Positions 38,587-47,485 of a stretch of 56,350 bases of DNA are shown piece by piece. The DNA comes from DATFRX01 sp035630615 (lineage in GTDB: Bacteria; Actinomycetota; Actinomycetes; Propionibacteriales; Nocardioidaceae). Both the position numbers and the translations under genes were made by a program. The notes below the pieces were generated by a model. That model had not been told where the DNA came from, ran no database searches, and saw only the letters and a program-made list of their open reading frames with translations. The stretch spans positions 1-56,350 of the forward strand of contig DASQKI010000014.1 in NCBI GenBank assembly GCA_035630615.1, written 5' to 3'. Positions within the stretch are counted from its first letter, which is position 1; each line of letters opens with the position of its first letter.

Positions 38587-40080
38587 ATGCGGTGGGACGA
38601 GCTGCGACACGAGGGAGCCGAGCAGGCAGCGCTGTTCGGCACCGACGTTGCGGTGCGGACGTTCGACACCCCTGAGTTCGCCGGCATGGAGTTCTTCGAG
38701 GTACGGGCCCGATCGATCGTCAATCGCGTCCCGGCCGCTTCGCGGATGCCGTTTCGCTGGACGATCAACCCTTACCGCGGCTGCACACACGCCTGCACCT
38801 ACTGCCTCGCCGGCGACACCCAGATCGTGATGGCCGACGGGAGTAGCCGGCCGCTGGCCGATCTCGAGGTCGGCGACCAGGTCATCGGGACGCGACGCGA
38901 CGCCGACCACCGGCGCTTCGTGCCGACGACCGTCTTCGCCCACTGGTCGGTCCGCAAGCCGGCCTACCGCATCGTTCTCGAGGACGGCACCGAGCTCGTG
39001 GCAAGCGGCGACCACCAGTTCCTGACCGACGACGGTTGGCGCTACGTCCGGGGGCGTGGCGTGATTCCGATCGGCCGGCCCGGGCTGGGCACCGGCACGA
39101 CCCTCATCGGCGCCGGCCGGGCGATCGGCGAGCCGGTGCCCGGCATGGCGATCACCGACGATGCCCGGCTCTCGATCGTGTCCATCGAGTCGCTTGGCGA
39201 GATACGTCGGCTCTACGACATCACCACCGGCACCGGCGACTTTGTTGCCAACGGTGTCGTCAGCCACAACTGCTTCGCCCGCAAGACCCACACATATCTC
39301 GACCTCGACGCCGGGCGCGACTTCGACTCCCGCATCATCGTGAAGGTCAACGCGCCCGAGTTGCTGCGACGCGAGCTGACCAAGCCCACGTGGGCGGGCG
39401 AGCACATCGCGATGGGCACCAACACCGACCCTTATCAACGGGCCGAGGGACGCTACGGCCTGATGCGCGGCGTCCTGACCGCACTGACCGAGGCGCGCAA
39501 CCCCTTCTCGATCCTGACCAAGGGCACGCTGATCCTGCGCGACCTCGACCTGCTCGTCGATGCGGCGCGGGTCACCGACGTGAGCGTCAACGTGTCGGTC
39601 GGCTCGGTCGACACCAGCGTGTGGCGGCAGGTCGAGCCGGGCACGCCGAGTCCAAAGGCACGACTCGAAGTGTGTCGGCGGCTCACGGCGGCCGGCATCG
39701 GGTGCGGAGTCCTGATGGCTCCGATCCTCCCCTACCTCACCGACTCCCCCGCGCAGCTCGACCGGACCGTCCGCGCGATCGCCGACGCCGGTGCGACCGG
39801 AGTGACGCCGATCGTGCTCCACTTGCGCTCCGGCGCCCGCGAATGGTTCCTGGCGTGGCTTGCCCGCGAGCATCCGGAGCTCGTCGGCCCCTACGACCGG
39901 CTCTTCCGTCGCGGCGCTTACGCGCCCCGCTCCTACCAAGACGACATCACGGCTCGAGTGCGCGAGCTGGCCCAGCGCTACGGCATCGGCACTCGATCCC
40001 CGGCGCGCACAAGGCGGGTCGCGCCAGACCGACCGGCGGCCACCCCAACCGAGCCGGCCGAGCAGCTGCGCCTGCTCTGA
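38587..40080 (+). CDS. Intein-containing Rv2578c-family radical SAM protein (SplB-like)
   Basis: A 497-residue precursor; removal of the intein would leave about 341 residues. The extein starts MRWDELRHEGAEQAALFG, continues MPFRWTINPYRGCTHACTY, and after the intein CFARKTHTYLDLDAGRDFDS, AGEHIAMGTNTDPYQRAEGR, NPFSILTKGTLILRD and LMAPILPYLTDSPAQLDRTV. The rejoined CTHACTYC is a CxxxCxxC radical SAM 4Fe-4S motif. The family is related to spore photoproduct lyase, and Rv2578c of Mycobacterium tuberculosis belongs to the DNA-damage response, so a role in DNA-lesion repair is likely. The SOS box directly in front agrees. ATG 38587 matches the promoter. Confidence 0.92.
   Translation: MRWDELRHEGAEQAALFGTDVAVRTFDTPEFAGMEFFEVRARSIVNRVPAASRMPFRWTINPYRGCTHACTYCLAGDTQIVMADGSSRPLADLEVGDQVIGTRRDADHRRFVPTTVFAHWSVRKPAYRIVLEDGTELVASGDHQFLTDDGWRYVRGRGVIPIGRPGLGTGTTLIGAGRAIGEPVPGMAITDDARLSIVSIESLGEIRRLYDITTGTGDFVANGVVSHNCFARKTHTYLDLDAGRDFDSRIIVKVNAPELLRRELTKPTWAGEHIAMGTNTDPYQRAEGRYGLMRGVLTALTEARNPFSILTKGTLILRDLDLLVDAARVTDVSVNVSVGSVDTSVWRQVEPGTPSPKARLEVCRRLTAAGIGCGVLMAPILPYLTDSPAQLDRTVRAIADAGATGVTPIVLHLRSGAREWFLAWLAREHPELVGPYDRLFRRGAYAPRSYQDDITARVRELAQRYGIGTRSPARTRRVAPDRPAATPTEPAEQLRLL
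38803..39270 (+). mobile_element. Mini-intein within the radical SAM gene
   Basis: 156 residues (73-228 of the precursor). Block A is CLAGDTQIVMADGSSRPLAD with Cys1; block B is LVASGDHQFLTDDGWRYV with the conserved His; blocks F and G are IRRLYDITTGTGDFVANG and VVSHN, with the terminal His-Asn followed by the +1 Cys of the extein. All self-splicing residues are present. There is no LAGLIDADG or other endonuclease domain, so it is a mini-intein without its own homing ability. The +1 cysteine is the third cluster ligand of the radical SAM motif. Confidence 0.9.
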
Positions 40081-40180
40081 TCGGCTCGGCCGAGCGTTTC
40101 GCGGCCAGCGTCATGTCGGTAGGCCACCATGTCGACATGACGACCTCGCAGATCGGCACTCACGGCGTCGGACCGTCGGC

Positions 40181-40603
40181 ATGAGCCGGACCGACCGAAA
40201 CAAGGCGGCCGTGCGGCGCTTCTACGACCAGATCTGGAACTCCGGCGATACGTCGGCCGTGCCCGAGATCCTTGCGGCCGACCTCACCTTTCGCGGATCG
40301 CTCGGCGCGGTCCGCGTCGGGCACGCGGCGTTCGTCGATTACGTCGAGGGTGTCGTCACGGCGTTAGGCGACTATCGCTGCGACATCGACGACCTGTTGG
40401 CCGACGGCGACCGCGTCGTCGCCCGGATGAGCTTCTCCGGCATCCACCGTGGGCCGCTCCTCGGCGTGCCGGCCACCGGGCGTCGCGTGTCGTGGGCCGG
40501 CGTCGCGTTCTTCACGTTCACCGACGATCTGATCGGCGACCTCTGGGTGTTGGGTGACCTCGACGGTCTGAAGTCCCAGCTCGCCGACACGTCGGCCCGC
40601 TAG
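40181..40603 (+). CDS. SnoaL-like ester cyclase family protein
   Basis: A 140-residue NTF2-fold protein: NKAAVRRFYDQIWNSGDTSA, VPEILAADLTFRGSLGAV, GVVTALGDYRCDIDDLLADG, RVVARMSFSGIHRGPLLGVP and ATGRRVSWAGVAFFTFTDD. This pattern fits the SnoaL/ester-cyclase group; most genomic members have no assigned substrate. ATG 40181 begins the conserved region. Its stop overlaps the stop region of the convergent methyltransferase by four bases. Confidence 0.85.
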   Translation: MSRTDRNKAAVRRFYDQIWNSGDTSAVPEILAADLTFRGSLGAVRVGHAAFVDYVEGVVTALGDYRCDIDDLLADGDRVVARMSFSGIHRGPLLGVPATGRRVSWAGVAFFTFTDDLIGDLWVLGDLDGLKSQLADTSAR

Positions 40604-41388
40604 GCGGCGCGGCTGCCGATCAGGATCGTCGTGCCGAGCTCGTCGGAGGTCTCGAGAGTGGGAGTCAATCCATGGCGGGCGGCGGCTTCGGCCGCCGCAT
40701 CAGCCTGACGCTCGCTCGTTTCGATCAGCAGGTGGCCGCCCGGAGGCAGCCAGCGGGGTGCCCTTGCAGCCAGCCGGCGCAGGACGTCGAGCCCGTCGAT
40801 ACCGCCGTCCAGTGCGGTCGAAGGCTCGTGTAGGCGAGCCTCAGGGGGCATCAGGGCGATCTCGTCGCGGGGAACGTACGGCACGTTCGCGACGATCACG
40901 TCGACGCTACCGGCGAGCCGATCCGGAAGCGGAGCGTCCAAGTCGCCCTCATAGACCAGCGCTCCGATCGCGGCGAGATTGCGGCGGGCGCAGCTCACGG
41001 CGATCGGGTCGACGTCGGTCGCATGCAGCTCGATCCGGCCACCGAACGCGGTCGCGAGGGCGAGGCCGACGGCACCGCTGCCGCAGCACATGTCGACGAC
41101 GACCCCGCCCGGACGGCATCGGCTCGCTGCCTGGCGTACGAGAAACTCAGTGCGTCGGCGCGGCACGAAGACCCCTGGATCGACGGCGACCCGCAGTCCG
41201 TCGAACTCGGCCCAGCCGACGACATGCTCCAGCGGCTCGCCTCGGACCCGACGTTCGAGCATCGCGGCGAGGTCCGCACCCGAGGCGGCGGCATCGTGCA
41301 GGACGCGGGCCTCGTCTTCGGCAAAGACAGATCCCGCCGAGCGGAGCCGCTCGACCGTCGGGATCTCGGTGCTGTCGAGCGGTCGCAT
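40600..41388 (-). CDS. Putative protein N5-glutamine methyltransferase (HemK/PrmC-like)
   Basis: A 262-residue SAM-dependent methyltransferase: RSAGSVFAEDEARVLHDAAA, RRVRGEPLEHVVGWAEFDGL, VDPGVFVPRRRTEFLVRQAA, the SAM motif VVDMCCGSGAVGLALATAFG and the catalytic NPPY-like VIVANVPYVPRDEIALMPPE, in which NVPY replaces NPPY. It resembles PrmC, which methylates the GGQ glutamine of release factors, but belongs to the separate actinobacterial paralogue group with NVPY, so the target is uncertain. ATG 41388 (or GTG one codon upstream) is chosen; the longer frame would run antisense through the adjacent hydrolase gene. Confidence 0.85.
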   Translation of the reverse strand: MRPLDSTEIPTVERLRSAGSVFAEDEARVLHDAAASGADLAAMLERRVRGEPLEHVVGWAEFDGLRVAVDPGVFVPRRRTEFLVRQAASRCRPGGVVVDMCCGSGAVGLALATAFGGRIELHATDVDPIAVSCARRNLAAIGALVYEGDLDAPLPDRLAGSVDVIVANVPYVPRDEIALMPPEARLHEPSTALDGGIDGLDVLRRLAARAPRWLPPGGHLLIETSERQADAAAEAAARHGLTPTLETSDELGTTILIGSRAA

Positions 41389-41418
41389 CACGGCATCCAG
41401 GATGGCAGGCTTCTCGGC

Positions 41419-42162
41419 ATGGCCGGCGCACCGCGCGTACAACCAGAGCCCATCCTCGTGATGCTTCATGGGCTGGGAGCGAACCGCGACGTGTGGGCTG
41501 GATGGCGGACCGTACTGGAGGCGAGGTGGCCCGGTCGCTGGGTCGCGCCAGATCTGCCCGGGCACGGGAGTGAGGCCTGGCTGCCGCGCTATTCGTTCGG
41601 CGGCATCGCGGCCCGCGTGGCCGACCTGATCGACGCCGACCGGCCTGTCGTCGTGCTCGGCCACTCGATGGGCGGCGTCATCGGACTCGCACTGGCGAGT
41701 GGATGGTTCGGCGTTCGGGTGGACGCCGTCGTCGGCCTCGGGATCAAGGTCGCCTGGACCGAGGAGGAGTTGACTCGCGTGCGTGGCATCGCGGAGCGAC
41801 CCGTCGGCTGGTTCGACGCGCGGGACGAGGCGGCGGCTCGCTACCTTCGGGTCTCGGGCCTGACCGATCTGGCGACCGAGGACAGTCCGACGGCGTCGAC
41901 CGGCGTGTCCCAGGTCGACGGACGTTGGCGGCTCGCTCAGGACCCGCGAACGTTCGGTGTGGGAGCGCCCGACATGGCGAGCCTGCTGGCCGCGGCGCGC
42001 GGTTCAGTCGTCTTGGCACGCGGCGAGCGGGACCCGATGGTGAGCCACGAGCAACTGTCCGGTCTCGAACCCAACGCGATCACGCTTCCCGATCTCGGCC
42101 ACAACGCGCACGTCGAGGATCCGGAGGCAGTGGCCGAGTTGCTGGAGCCGTACGCGCGATGA
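41419..42162 (+). CDS. Alpha/beta hydrolase
   Basis: A 247-residue alpha/beta-fold hydrolase. The oxyanion region is ILVMLHGLGANRDVWAGW, PDLPGHGSEAW follows, the nucleophile elbow is VVVLGHSMGGVIGLALAS, the acid lies in VVLARGERDPMVS and the histidine in LPDLGHNAHVEDP. The Ser-Asp-His triad is complete. The substrate is unknown. ATG 41419 precedes the first strand; 30 bases separate it from the divergent methyltransferase. Confidence 0.82.
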   Translation: MAGAPRVQPEPILVMLHGLGANRDVWAGWRTVLEARWPGRWVAPDLPGHGSEAWLPRYSFGGIAARVADLIDADRPVVVLGHSMGGVIGLALASGWFGVRVDAVVGLGIKVAWTEEELTRVRGIAERPVGWFDARDEAAARYLRVSGLTDLATEDSPTASTGVSQVDGRWRLAQDPRTFGVGAPDMASLLAAARGSVVLARGERDPMVSHEQLSGLEPNAITLPDLGHNAHVEDPEAVAELLEPYAR

Positions 42163-42292
42163 CGTCGTCACCCTCAAAAGCCAGACCGTGCCCGGCAAGT
42201 CGCCGCTGACGTTCGCCCAGACGGCTGCACCATAGGACCTGGCGCGGCACGCTGGGCGCTGGCCCGCGAGCACGGGAGGTTGTTCGTTCACC

Positions 42293-42865
42293 ATGACGCA
42301 ATCGGGCCCGTCGATGCCGGCATCTCGTCCGAAGTTCTGGACCCTCGGCCTCATCGTCGGGCTGCGGGTGACACTGTCGATCTCGGTCCTGTTCGCTGCG
42401 TACTTCCTGATCCCGATCAGGAGCTATCAGAGTGGCGCCGAGGTGCCGTGGCTGATCCTCCAGCTGGCCGTGTTCGGTGTGGTGGTCGGTGTCCAGGTGC
42501 CGGCCATCGTCCAGGCGAAGTACCCGATCCTCCGCGCGGTCGAGGCCGCAACACTTCTCGTTCCGGCATACCTGCTGATTTTTGCCCGGATCTACGTCTC
42601 GAACTCCCTTGATGATCCGTCGCGCTTCAGCCGCCCGCTCGACGACGTCACCGGCCTCTATTTCACCGTCACGGTCTTCAGCACGGTCGGCTTCGGGGAC
42701 ATCGTCGCCAAGACCGACAGCATGAGGATGTTGGTCACAGTCCAGATGCTGCTCAACCTCATCGTGCTGGGCGTGGTGGTCAGATTGCTCACGGTGGCGG
42801 CAAGACGTGGTGTCGCGCGGCGCGGTGGGCAGCCCGCCTCCGATGATGGGCCACTCAACACCTGA
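42293..42865 (+). CDS. Potassium channel family protein
   Basis: A 190-residue membrane protein with four hydrophobic segments (about 18-38, 50-70, 80-100 and 145-165) and a pore loop TGLYFTVTVFSTVGFGDIVA between the last two. The filter is TVGFGD, with Phe instead of the more common Tyr of TVGYGD; this variant occurs in other potassium-selective channels. It probably forms a tetrameric inner-membrane channel with no cytoplasmic regulatory domain. ATG 42293 is preceded by a weak GGGAGG about 14 bases upstream. Confidence 0.87.
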   Translation: MTQSGPSMPASRPKFWTLGLIVGLRVTLSISVLFAAYFLIPIRSYQSGAEVPWLILQLAVFGVVVGVQVPAIVQAKYPILRAVEAATLLVPAYLLIFARIYVSNSLDDPSRFSRPLDDVTGLYFTVTVFSTVGFGDIVAKTDSMRMLVTVQMLLNLIVLGVVVRLLTVAARRGVARRGGQPASDDGPLNT

Positions 42866-42883
42866 GGACTGCCCTGCGTTGTC

Positions 42884-43159
42884 CTAGCCCCGTACGGAGA
42901 AGCCGGTCGCGTCTCGGCTCGGCATCTCCTCGATGACCTCAGCCCGCTCGACCCGGGCGTGCGGCGGACCGGTTTCGCACCAGGCGCACATCGCATCGAC
43001 GGCGCTCGCGGGACCCTCGAAGACGGCCTCGACCGTCCCGTCCGGCCGGTTGCGAACCCAGCCGTCGACACCCCGGTTGATCGCCTCGCGACGGCAGGTA
43101 TCGCGGAAAAACACACCTTGTACGCGGCCCCGCACGATCACCCGGCGTCGGATCACCAC
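42884..43159 (-). CDS. acyP: Acylphosphatase
   Basis: A 91-residue alpha/beta enzyme: VIVRGRVQGVFFRDTCRREA with the phosphate-binding loop and catalytic Arg, and GVDGWVRNRPDGTVEAVFEG with the catalytic Asn. It hydrolyses acyl phosphates such as acetyl phosphate. The length is normal. It starts 32 bases from the divergent universal stress protein gene. Confidence 0.92.
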   Translation of the reverse strand: MVIRRRVIVRGRVQGVFFRDTCRREAINRGVDGWVRNRPDGTVEAVFEGPASAVDAMCAWCETGPPHARVERAEVIEEMPSRDATGFSVRG

Positions 43160-43191
43160 GTCGTCAGCCTAAGGGCCTCTACGATGGACGT

Positions 43192-43704
43192 GTGGACACC
43201 GTCGTCGAGGAGCTGACGATCGACGGCGGCATTCTCGTCGGCCATGACGGCTCGGAGCATGCCGCCGTCGCTTTGCGCTGCGCGGCCGACCTGGCGAAGC
43301 GGTTTGGCTGCCCCCTGCACGTCGTGCGGACGTGGGCGATGTCCAATGCTCCTCGCCCCGACACGTGGTCGCCGGGCTTCGTGCCGCCGCTGTGTGACTA
43401 CGAGGCGGCGGTGATGAAGGCAATCATCGAGGATGTGAAGGCCGCCGGTTTGACCCCAGGCGACGACGTCGCGGTCCACGTTGTCCATGGTGCGTTGGTG
43501 CGCCGACTCGTCGAGGCCTCCAAGGGCGCGGACCTTCTCGTCATCGCTCGACGCGGCCGCGGTGGTTTCGCCGGGCTCGGACTGGGTTCGGTGACCGACC
43601 AGTGCATCCGGCAAGCGGCGTGCCCGGTCGCCGTCGCGCCCGCGCGCGAGGCCAGCGACGAGCTGATCGAGGCCGACCGCGGCGTGCTCGACGCCGAGCA
43701 CTGA
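43192..43704 (+). CDS. Universal stress protein (single UspA domain)
   Basis: A 170-residue protein with one UspA domain: GGILVGHDGSEHAAVALRCA, KRFGCPLHVVRTWAM and the ATP-binding motif ARRGRGGFAGLGLGSVTDQC followed by ACPVAVAPA. The Gx2Gx9GS nucleotide signature is intact, so ATP binding is likely. It is read just before hrpA on the same strand with a 13-base gap. GTG 43192 is the first start of the domain. Confidence 0.87.
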   Translation: MDTVVEELTIDGGILVGHDGSEHAAVALRCAADLAKRFGCPLHVVRTWAMSNAPRPDTWSPGFVPPLCDYEAAVMKAIIEDVKAAGLTPGDDVAVHVVHGALVRRLVEASKGADLLVIARRGRGGFAGLGLGSVTDQCIRQAACPVAVAPAREASDELIEADRGVLDAEH

Positions 43705-43717
43705 GCGAAGTCCGACC

Positions 43718-46700
43718 GTGAACAGGCCTCAGAGCTCGCCGATTCCGCACGCCCAACCGTCGGCCGACAGCCGTCGGATCCGGTTTCCCGCCGAGCTCCC
43801 GATCACCGCCCGGCGCGACGAGATCGGCGCCGCGATCCGCGAGCACCAGGTGGTCGTGGTCACCGGTGAGACCGGCTCCGGCAAGACGACCCAGCTGCCC
43901 AAGATCTGTCTCGATATCGGCTACGGCGAGCGCGGCCGGATCGGACATACGCAACCGCGCCGCCTGGCCGCACGTACCGTCGCCGAACGGATCGCCGAGG
44001 AGCTAGGCGAGTCGATCGGAGACACCGTTGGCTTCCAGGTGCGCTTCGCCGAGCGGACCGGCGAGCGGACCCGGGTCAAGGTGATGACCGACGGCATCCT
44101 GCTCAACGAGATCCAGCGCGACCGGATGCTCCGGGCGTACGACGTCCTCATCATCGACGAGGCGCACGAGCGCAGCCTCAACGTCGACTTCATCCTCGGC
44201 TTCCTCAAGCGGCTGCTCCCCCGCCGGCCCGACCTGAAGCTGATCGTCACGTCGGCGACGATCGACCCGGAGCGGTTCGCTCGACACTTCGAGGACGCGC
44301 CGATCATCGAGGTTTCGGGGCGAACGTACCCGGTCGAGCTCCGCTATCGACCGCTGGTGGACCCGGATCGGCCCGACAAGGAGCGAGACCAGGTCCAGGG
44401 CATCGTCGAGGCTGTCGACGAGCTGGCCGGCGAGGGGTCCGGCGACATCCTGGTGTTTTGCTCCGGCGAGCGGGAGATCCGCGACGCGGCCGACGCGTTG
44501 ACCTCGCGGGGCCTTCGCGACACCGAAGTGCTCCCCCTCTATGCCCGACTGTCTGCGGCCGAGCAGCACAAGGTCTTCGAGCGGCACCGCGGCCGGCGGA
44601 TCGTGCTCGCGACCAACATCGCGGAGACCTCCCTGACCGTGCCGGGAATTCGGTACGTCGTCGATCCTGGCACGGCTCGCATCTCGCGCTACAGCCAACG
44701 ACTCAAGGTGCAGCGGCTGCCGATCGAGCCGGTGTCGCAGGCGTCGGCCAGCCAGCGCGCCGGCCGCTGCGGTCGGACGTCCGACGGCATCTGCATCCGG
44801 CTCTACAGCGAGGAGGACTACGAGAGCCGACCGGAGTTCACCGAGCCCGAGATCCTGCGGACCAACCTCGCGTCGGTGCTGTTGGCCATGATCGACCTCG
44901 GGCTCGGAGACCTGGCCGAGTTCCCGTTCCTCGATCCGCCGGACCGACGCAACGTACGGGACGGCCTGGACCTGCTCGTCGAGCTTGGCGCGGTCGGATC
45001 GGACCGGCGCCCGGACCGTCCGCGACGGCTGACCAAGATCGGCAAGCGACTGGCCCGGCTGCCGCTCGATCCACGTCTCGGTCGCATGGTGCTGGAGGCC
45101 GATCGCAACGGCGCTTTGCACGAGGTGCTGATCATCGTGGCTGCCCTGTCGATCCAGGATCCGCGGGAGCGGCCGGCCGATCACGAGCAGGCGGCCGACG
45201 CCCAGCACGCCCGCTTCGCCGACCCGGAGTCGGACTTCGCGGCGTACCTCAACCTGTGGACTTACCTACGGGAGCGCCGACGCGAGCTGTCAGGCAATCA
45301 GTTTCGACGCATGTGTCGCGACGAATACCTGCATTACCTGCGAGTGCGTGAGTGGCAGGACGTCCGTACTCAGCTGGTGCAGATTTGTCGCGACCTCGGG
45401 CTGCGCCGTGACTCGGTGGCCGCCGCGCCGGCAGAGGTCACCAAATCGCTGCTGGCCGGCCTGCTGTCGCATGTCGGACTGCGCGACCCGGAGACCCGCG
45501 ACTACCTCGGCGCTCGCGGCGCGCGATTCGCGATCTTCCCGGGGTCCGGGCTGTTTCGGAAGCCACCGTCGTGGGTGATGTCGGCCGAGCTCGTCGAGAC
45601 CTCACGACTCTGGGCACGCGAAAACGCTCGCGTCGACCCGGCGTGGGCCGAGTCGCTCGCCGGGCATCTGGTCAAACGGAGTTACAGCGAGCCGCATTGG
45701 GAGCGCAAGCGCGGCGCCGTGATGGCGTACGAGAAGGTCACGCTCTACGGCGTCCCGCTCGCCGAGCGGCGGCCGGTGACGTACAGCAAGATCGACCCGG
45801 AGCTGTGCCGCGAGCTCTTCATCCGGCATGCGCTGGTCGAAGGCGACTGGCAGACCAGGCACGGTTTCTTCCAGGCCAATCGCACGCTGCTCGACGAGGT
45901 CGAGGACCTCGAGGACCGCATCCGACGCCGTGACCTTCGGGTCGACGACGAGACACTGTTCGAGTTCTACGACGAACGCATCGGTGAGGAGGTCGTTTCC
46001 GCGGCGCACTTCGACGCGTGGTGGAAGCGAGTACGCCGGGACGAGCCGGACCTCCTCGACTTCGAGAGAGCGCTGGTGCTGCGGGCCGAGGCGGAGCCGG
46101 ACGCCATCGCCGAGGAGTTTCCCGACGAATGGCGGCACGACGACCTCGCGATGCCGCTGTCCTATGTCTTCGACCCCGGCGCGACGCGCGACGGCGTCAC
46201 CGTCGACGTACCGCTGGCGCAGCTCAACCAGCTCGACGCGGAGGAGTTTTGGTGGCAGGTGCCGGGCCACCGCGAGGAGCTGGTGACCGCCCTGATCCGC
46301 TCGTTGCCGAAGCGTTGGCGTCGCGAGCTCGTGCCGGCGCCCGACCACGCCCGAGCGGTCGTCGAACACCTGCGACCAGGTGGTGAGTCTCTGCCGGTCG
46401 CGGTCGCCACGCAACTGCATCGGCTGACCGGCGTGGAGGTGCCGACGGACGCGTTCGACTACGACAAGATCCCCGATCATCTGCGGCTCGGCTTCCGTGT
46501 TGTCGACGGCGACACGGTCGTCGCCGAGGGCAAGGACCTCGATCGACTGCGTGACGAGCTGCGGCCGCGACTCCGGTCGGCGCTGTCCGACGCCGCCGCC
46601 CGCGTCGAGCATCCTGGAATGACTGGGTGGGAGATCGACGAGCTGCCGCGCGAGGTCAGCGCCCGACAGGGTCGCCAGGAGGTACGCGGCTATCCGGCTC

Positions 46701-47473
46701 TGGTCGACGAGGGCGACCGAGTCGCGGTGCGAGTGCTCGAGAGCCCGCACGAGCAGGGTCGCGCGATGCGGCTGGGCACGCGACGCCTGCTGCTGTTGTC
46801 GATCGGATCGCCGGCAGCGGCCGTCACGCGGCGCCTGGACAACCGGGCCAAGCTGGCACTGGCCGGCGGCCCGTACCCGTCGGTACCGGCGCTGCTCGAC
46901 GACTGCGCCGCGGCGGCGATCGACGACCTAGTTGCGGCCGGTGGCGGCCCCGCATGGCATCGCGACGGGTTCCTGCGGCTGCGCGACCTGGTGCGTGCGG
47001 ACCTGCACGACGTCACGTACGAGATCACGACCGCCGTCGCCGCGTCCCTCGACCTCGCGGCGACCGTCCGTGGTCGCTTCGAGCAGCTGACCGGCGCCCA
47101 GACCGCCCACGTGGTCGACGACATGCGGTCGCAGGCGTCTTGGCTGATCCACGACGGTTTCGTCGCTGAGACCGGGCGGGCGCGGCTTGCCCATCTGCCG
47201 AGGTATGTGCGGGCGATGACCTACCGCCTCGACCGGCTCGCGGCCGATCCGGCGCGCGACGACCAGCGGATGCTCGAGGTGCAGGCGGTCGAGGACGACT
47301 ACGACCGACTGATCGACGGACTGCCAGCGGCTCGGCACGACGATGCCGACGTCGCCGACGTCCGCTGGTCGATCGAAGAGCTGCGGGTCAGCCTGTTCGC
47401 CCAGCCGCTCGGGACCGCACACGCTGTTTCCACCAAGCGGATCCGGGCCGCGATCGCCGCGATCCGACCCTGA
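43718..47473 (+). CDS. hrpA: ATP-dependent RNA helicase HrpA
   Basis: A 1251-residue DEAH-box helicase. Motif I is VVTGETGSGKTTQLPKICLD, motif II VLIIDEAHERSLNVDFILGF, motif III LIVTSATIDPERFARHF, motif V VLATNIAETSLTVPGIRYVV and motif VI QASASQRAGRCGRTSDGICI. Winged-helix, ratchet and OB-fold regions follow, then the long C-terminal DUF3418 domain (from about residue 650), which distinguishes HrpA from HrpB. HrpA acts on mRNA and rescues stalled or collided ribosomes in enteric bacteria. GTG 43718 has a weak ribosome site. Confidence 0.93.
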   Translation: MNRPQSSPIPHAQPSADSRRIRFPAELPITARRDEIGAAIREHQVVVVTGETGSGKTTQLPKICLDIGYGERGRIGHTQPRRLAARTVAERIAEELGESIGDTVGFQVRFAERTGERTRVKVMTDGILLNEIQRDRMLRAYDVLIIDEAHERSLNVDFILGFLKRLLPRRPDLKLIVTSATIDPERFARHFEDAPIIEVSGRTYPVELRYRPLVDPDRPDKERDQVQGIVEAVDELAGEGSGDILVFCSGEREIRDAADALTSRGLRDTEVLPLYARLSAAEQHKVFERHRGRRIVLATNIAETSLTVPGIRYVVDPGTARISRYSQRLKVQRLPIEPVSQASASQRAGRCGRTSDGICIRLYSEEDYESRPEFTEPEILRTNLASVLLAMIDLGLGDLAEFPFLDPPDRRNVRDGLDLLVELGAVGSDRRPDRPRRLTKIGKRLARLPLDPRLGRMVLEADRNGALHEVLIIVAALSIQDPRERPADHEQAADAQHARFADPESDFAAYLNLWTYLRERRRELSGNQFRRMCRDEYLHYLRVREWQDVRTQLVQICRDLGLRRDSVAAAPAEVTKSLLAGLLSHVGLRDPETRDYLGARGARFAIFPGSGLFRKPPSWVMSAELVETSRLWARENARVDPAWAESLAGHLVKRSYSEPHWERKRGAVMAYEKVTLYGVPLAERRPVTYSKIDPELCRELFIRHALVEGDWQTRHGFFQANRTLLDEVEDLEDRIRRRDLRVDDETLFEFYDERIGEEVVSAAHFDAWWKRVRRDEPDLLDFERALVLRAEAEPDAIAEEFPDEWRHDDLAMPLSYVFDPGATRDGVTVDVPLAQLNQLDAEEFWWQVPGHREELVTALIRSLPKRWRRELVPAPDHARAVVEHLRPGGESLPVAVATQLHRLTGVEVPTDAFDYDKIPDHLRLGFRVVDGDTVVAEGKDLDRLRDELRPRLRSALSDAAARVEHPGMTGWEIDELPREVSARQGRQEVRGYPALVDEGDRVAVRVLESPHEQGRAMRLGTRRLLLLSIGSPAAAVTRRLDNRAKLALAGGPYPSVPALLDDCAAAAIDDLVAAGGGPAWHRDGFLRLRDLVRADLHDVTYEITTAVAASLDLAATVRGRFEQLTGAQTAHVVDDMRSQASWLIHDGFVAETGRARLAHLPRYVRAMTYRLDRLAADPARDDQRMLEVQAVEDDYDRLIDGLPAARHDDADVADVRWSIEELRVSLFAQPLGTAHAVSTKRIRAAIAAIRP

Positions 47474-47485
47474 TCCGCGCGGCGG

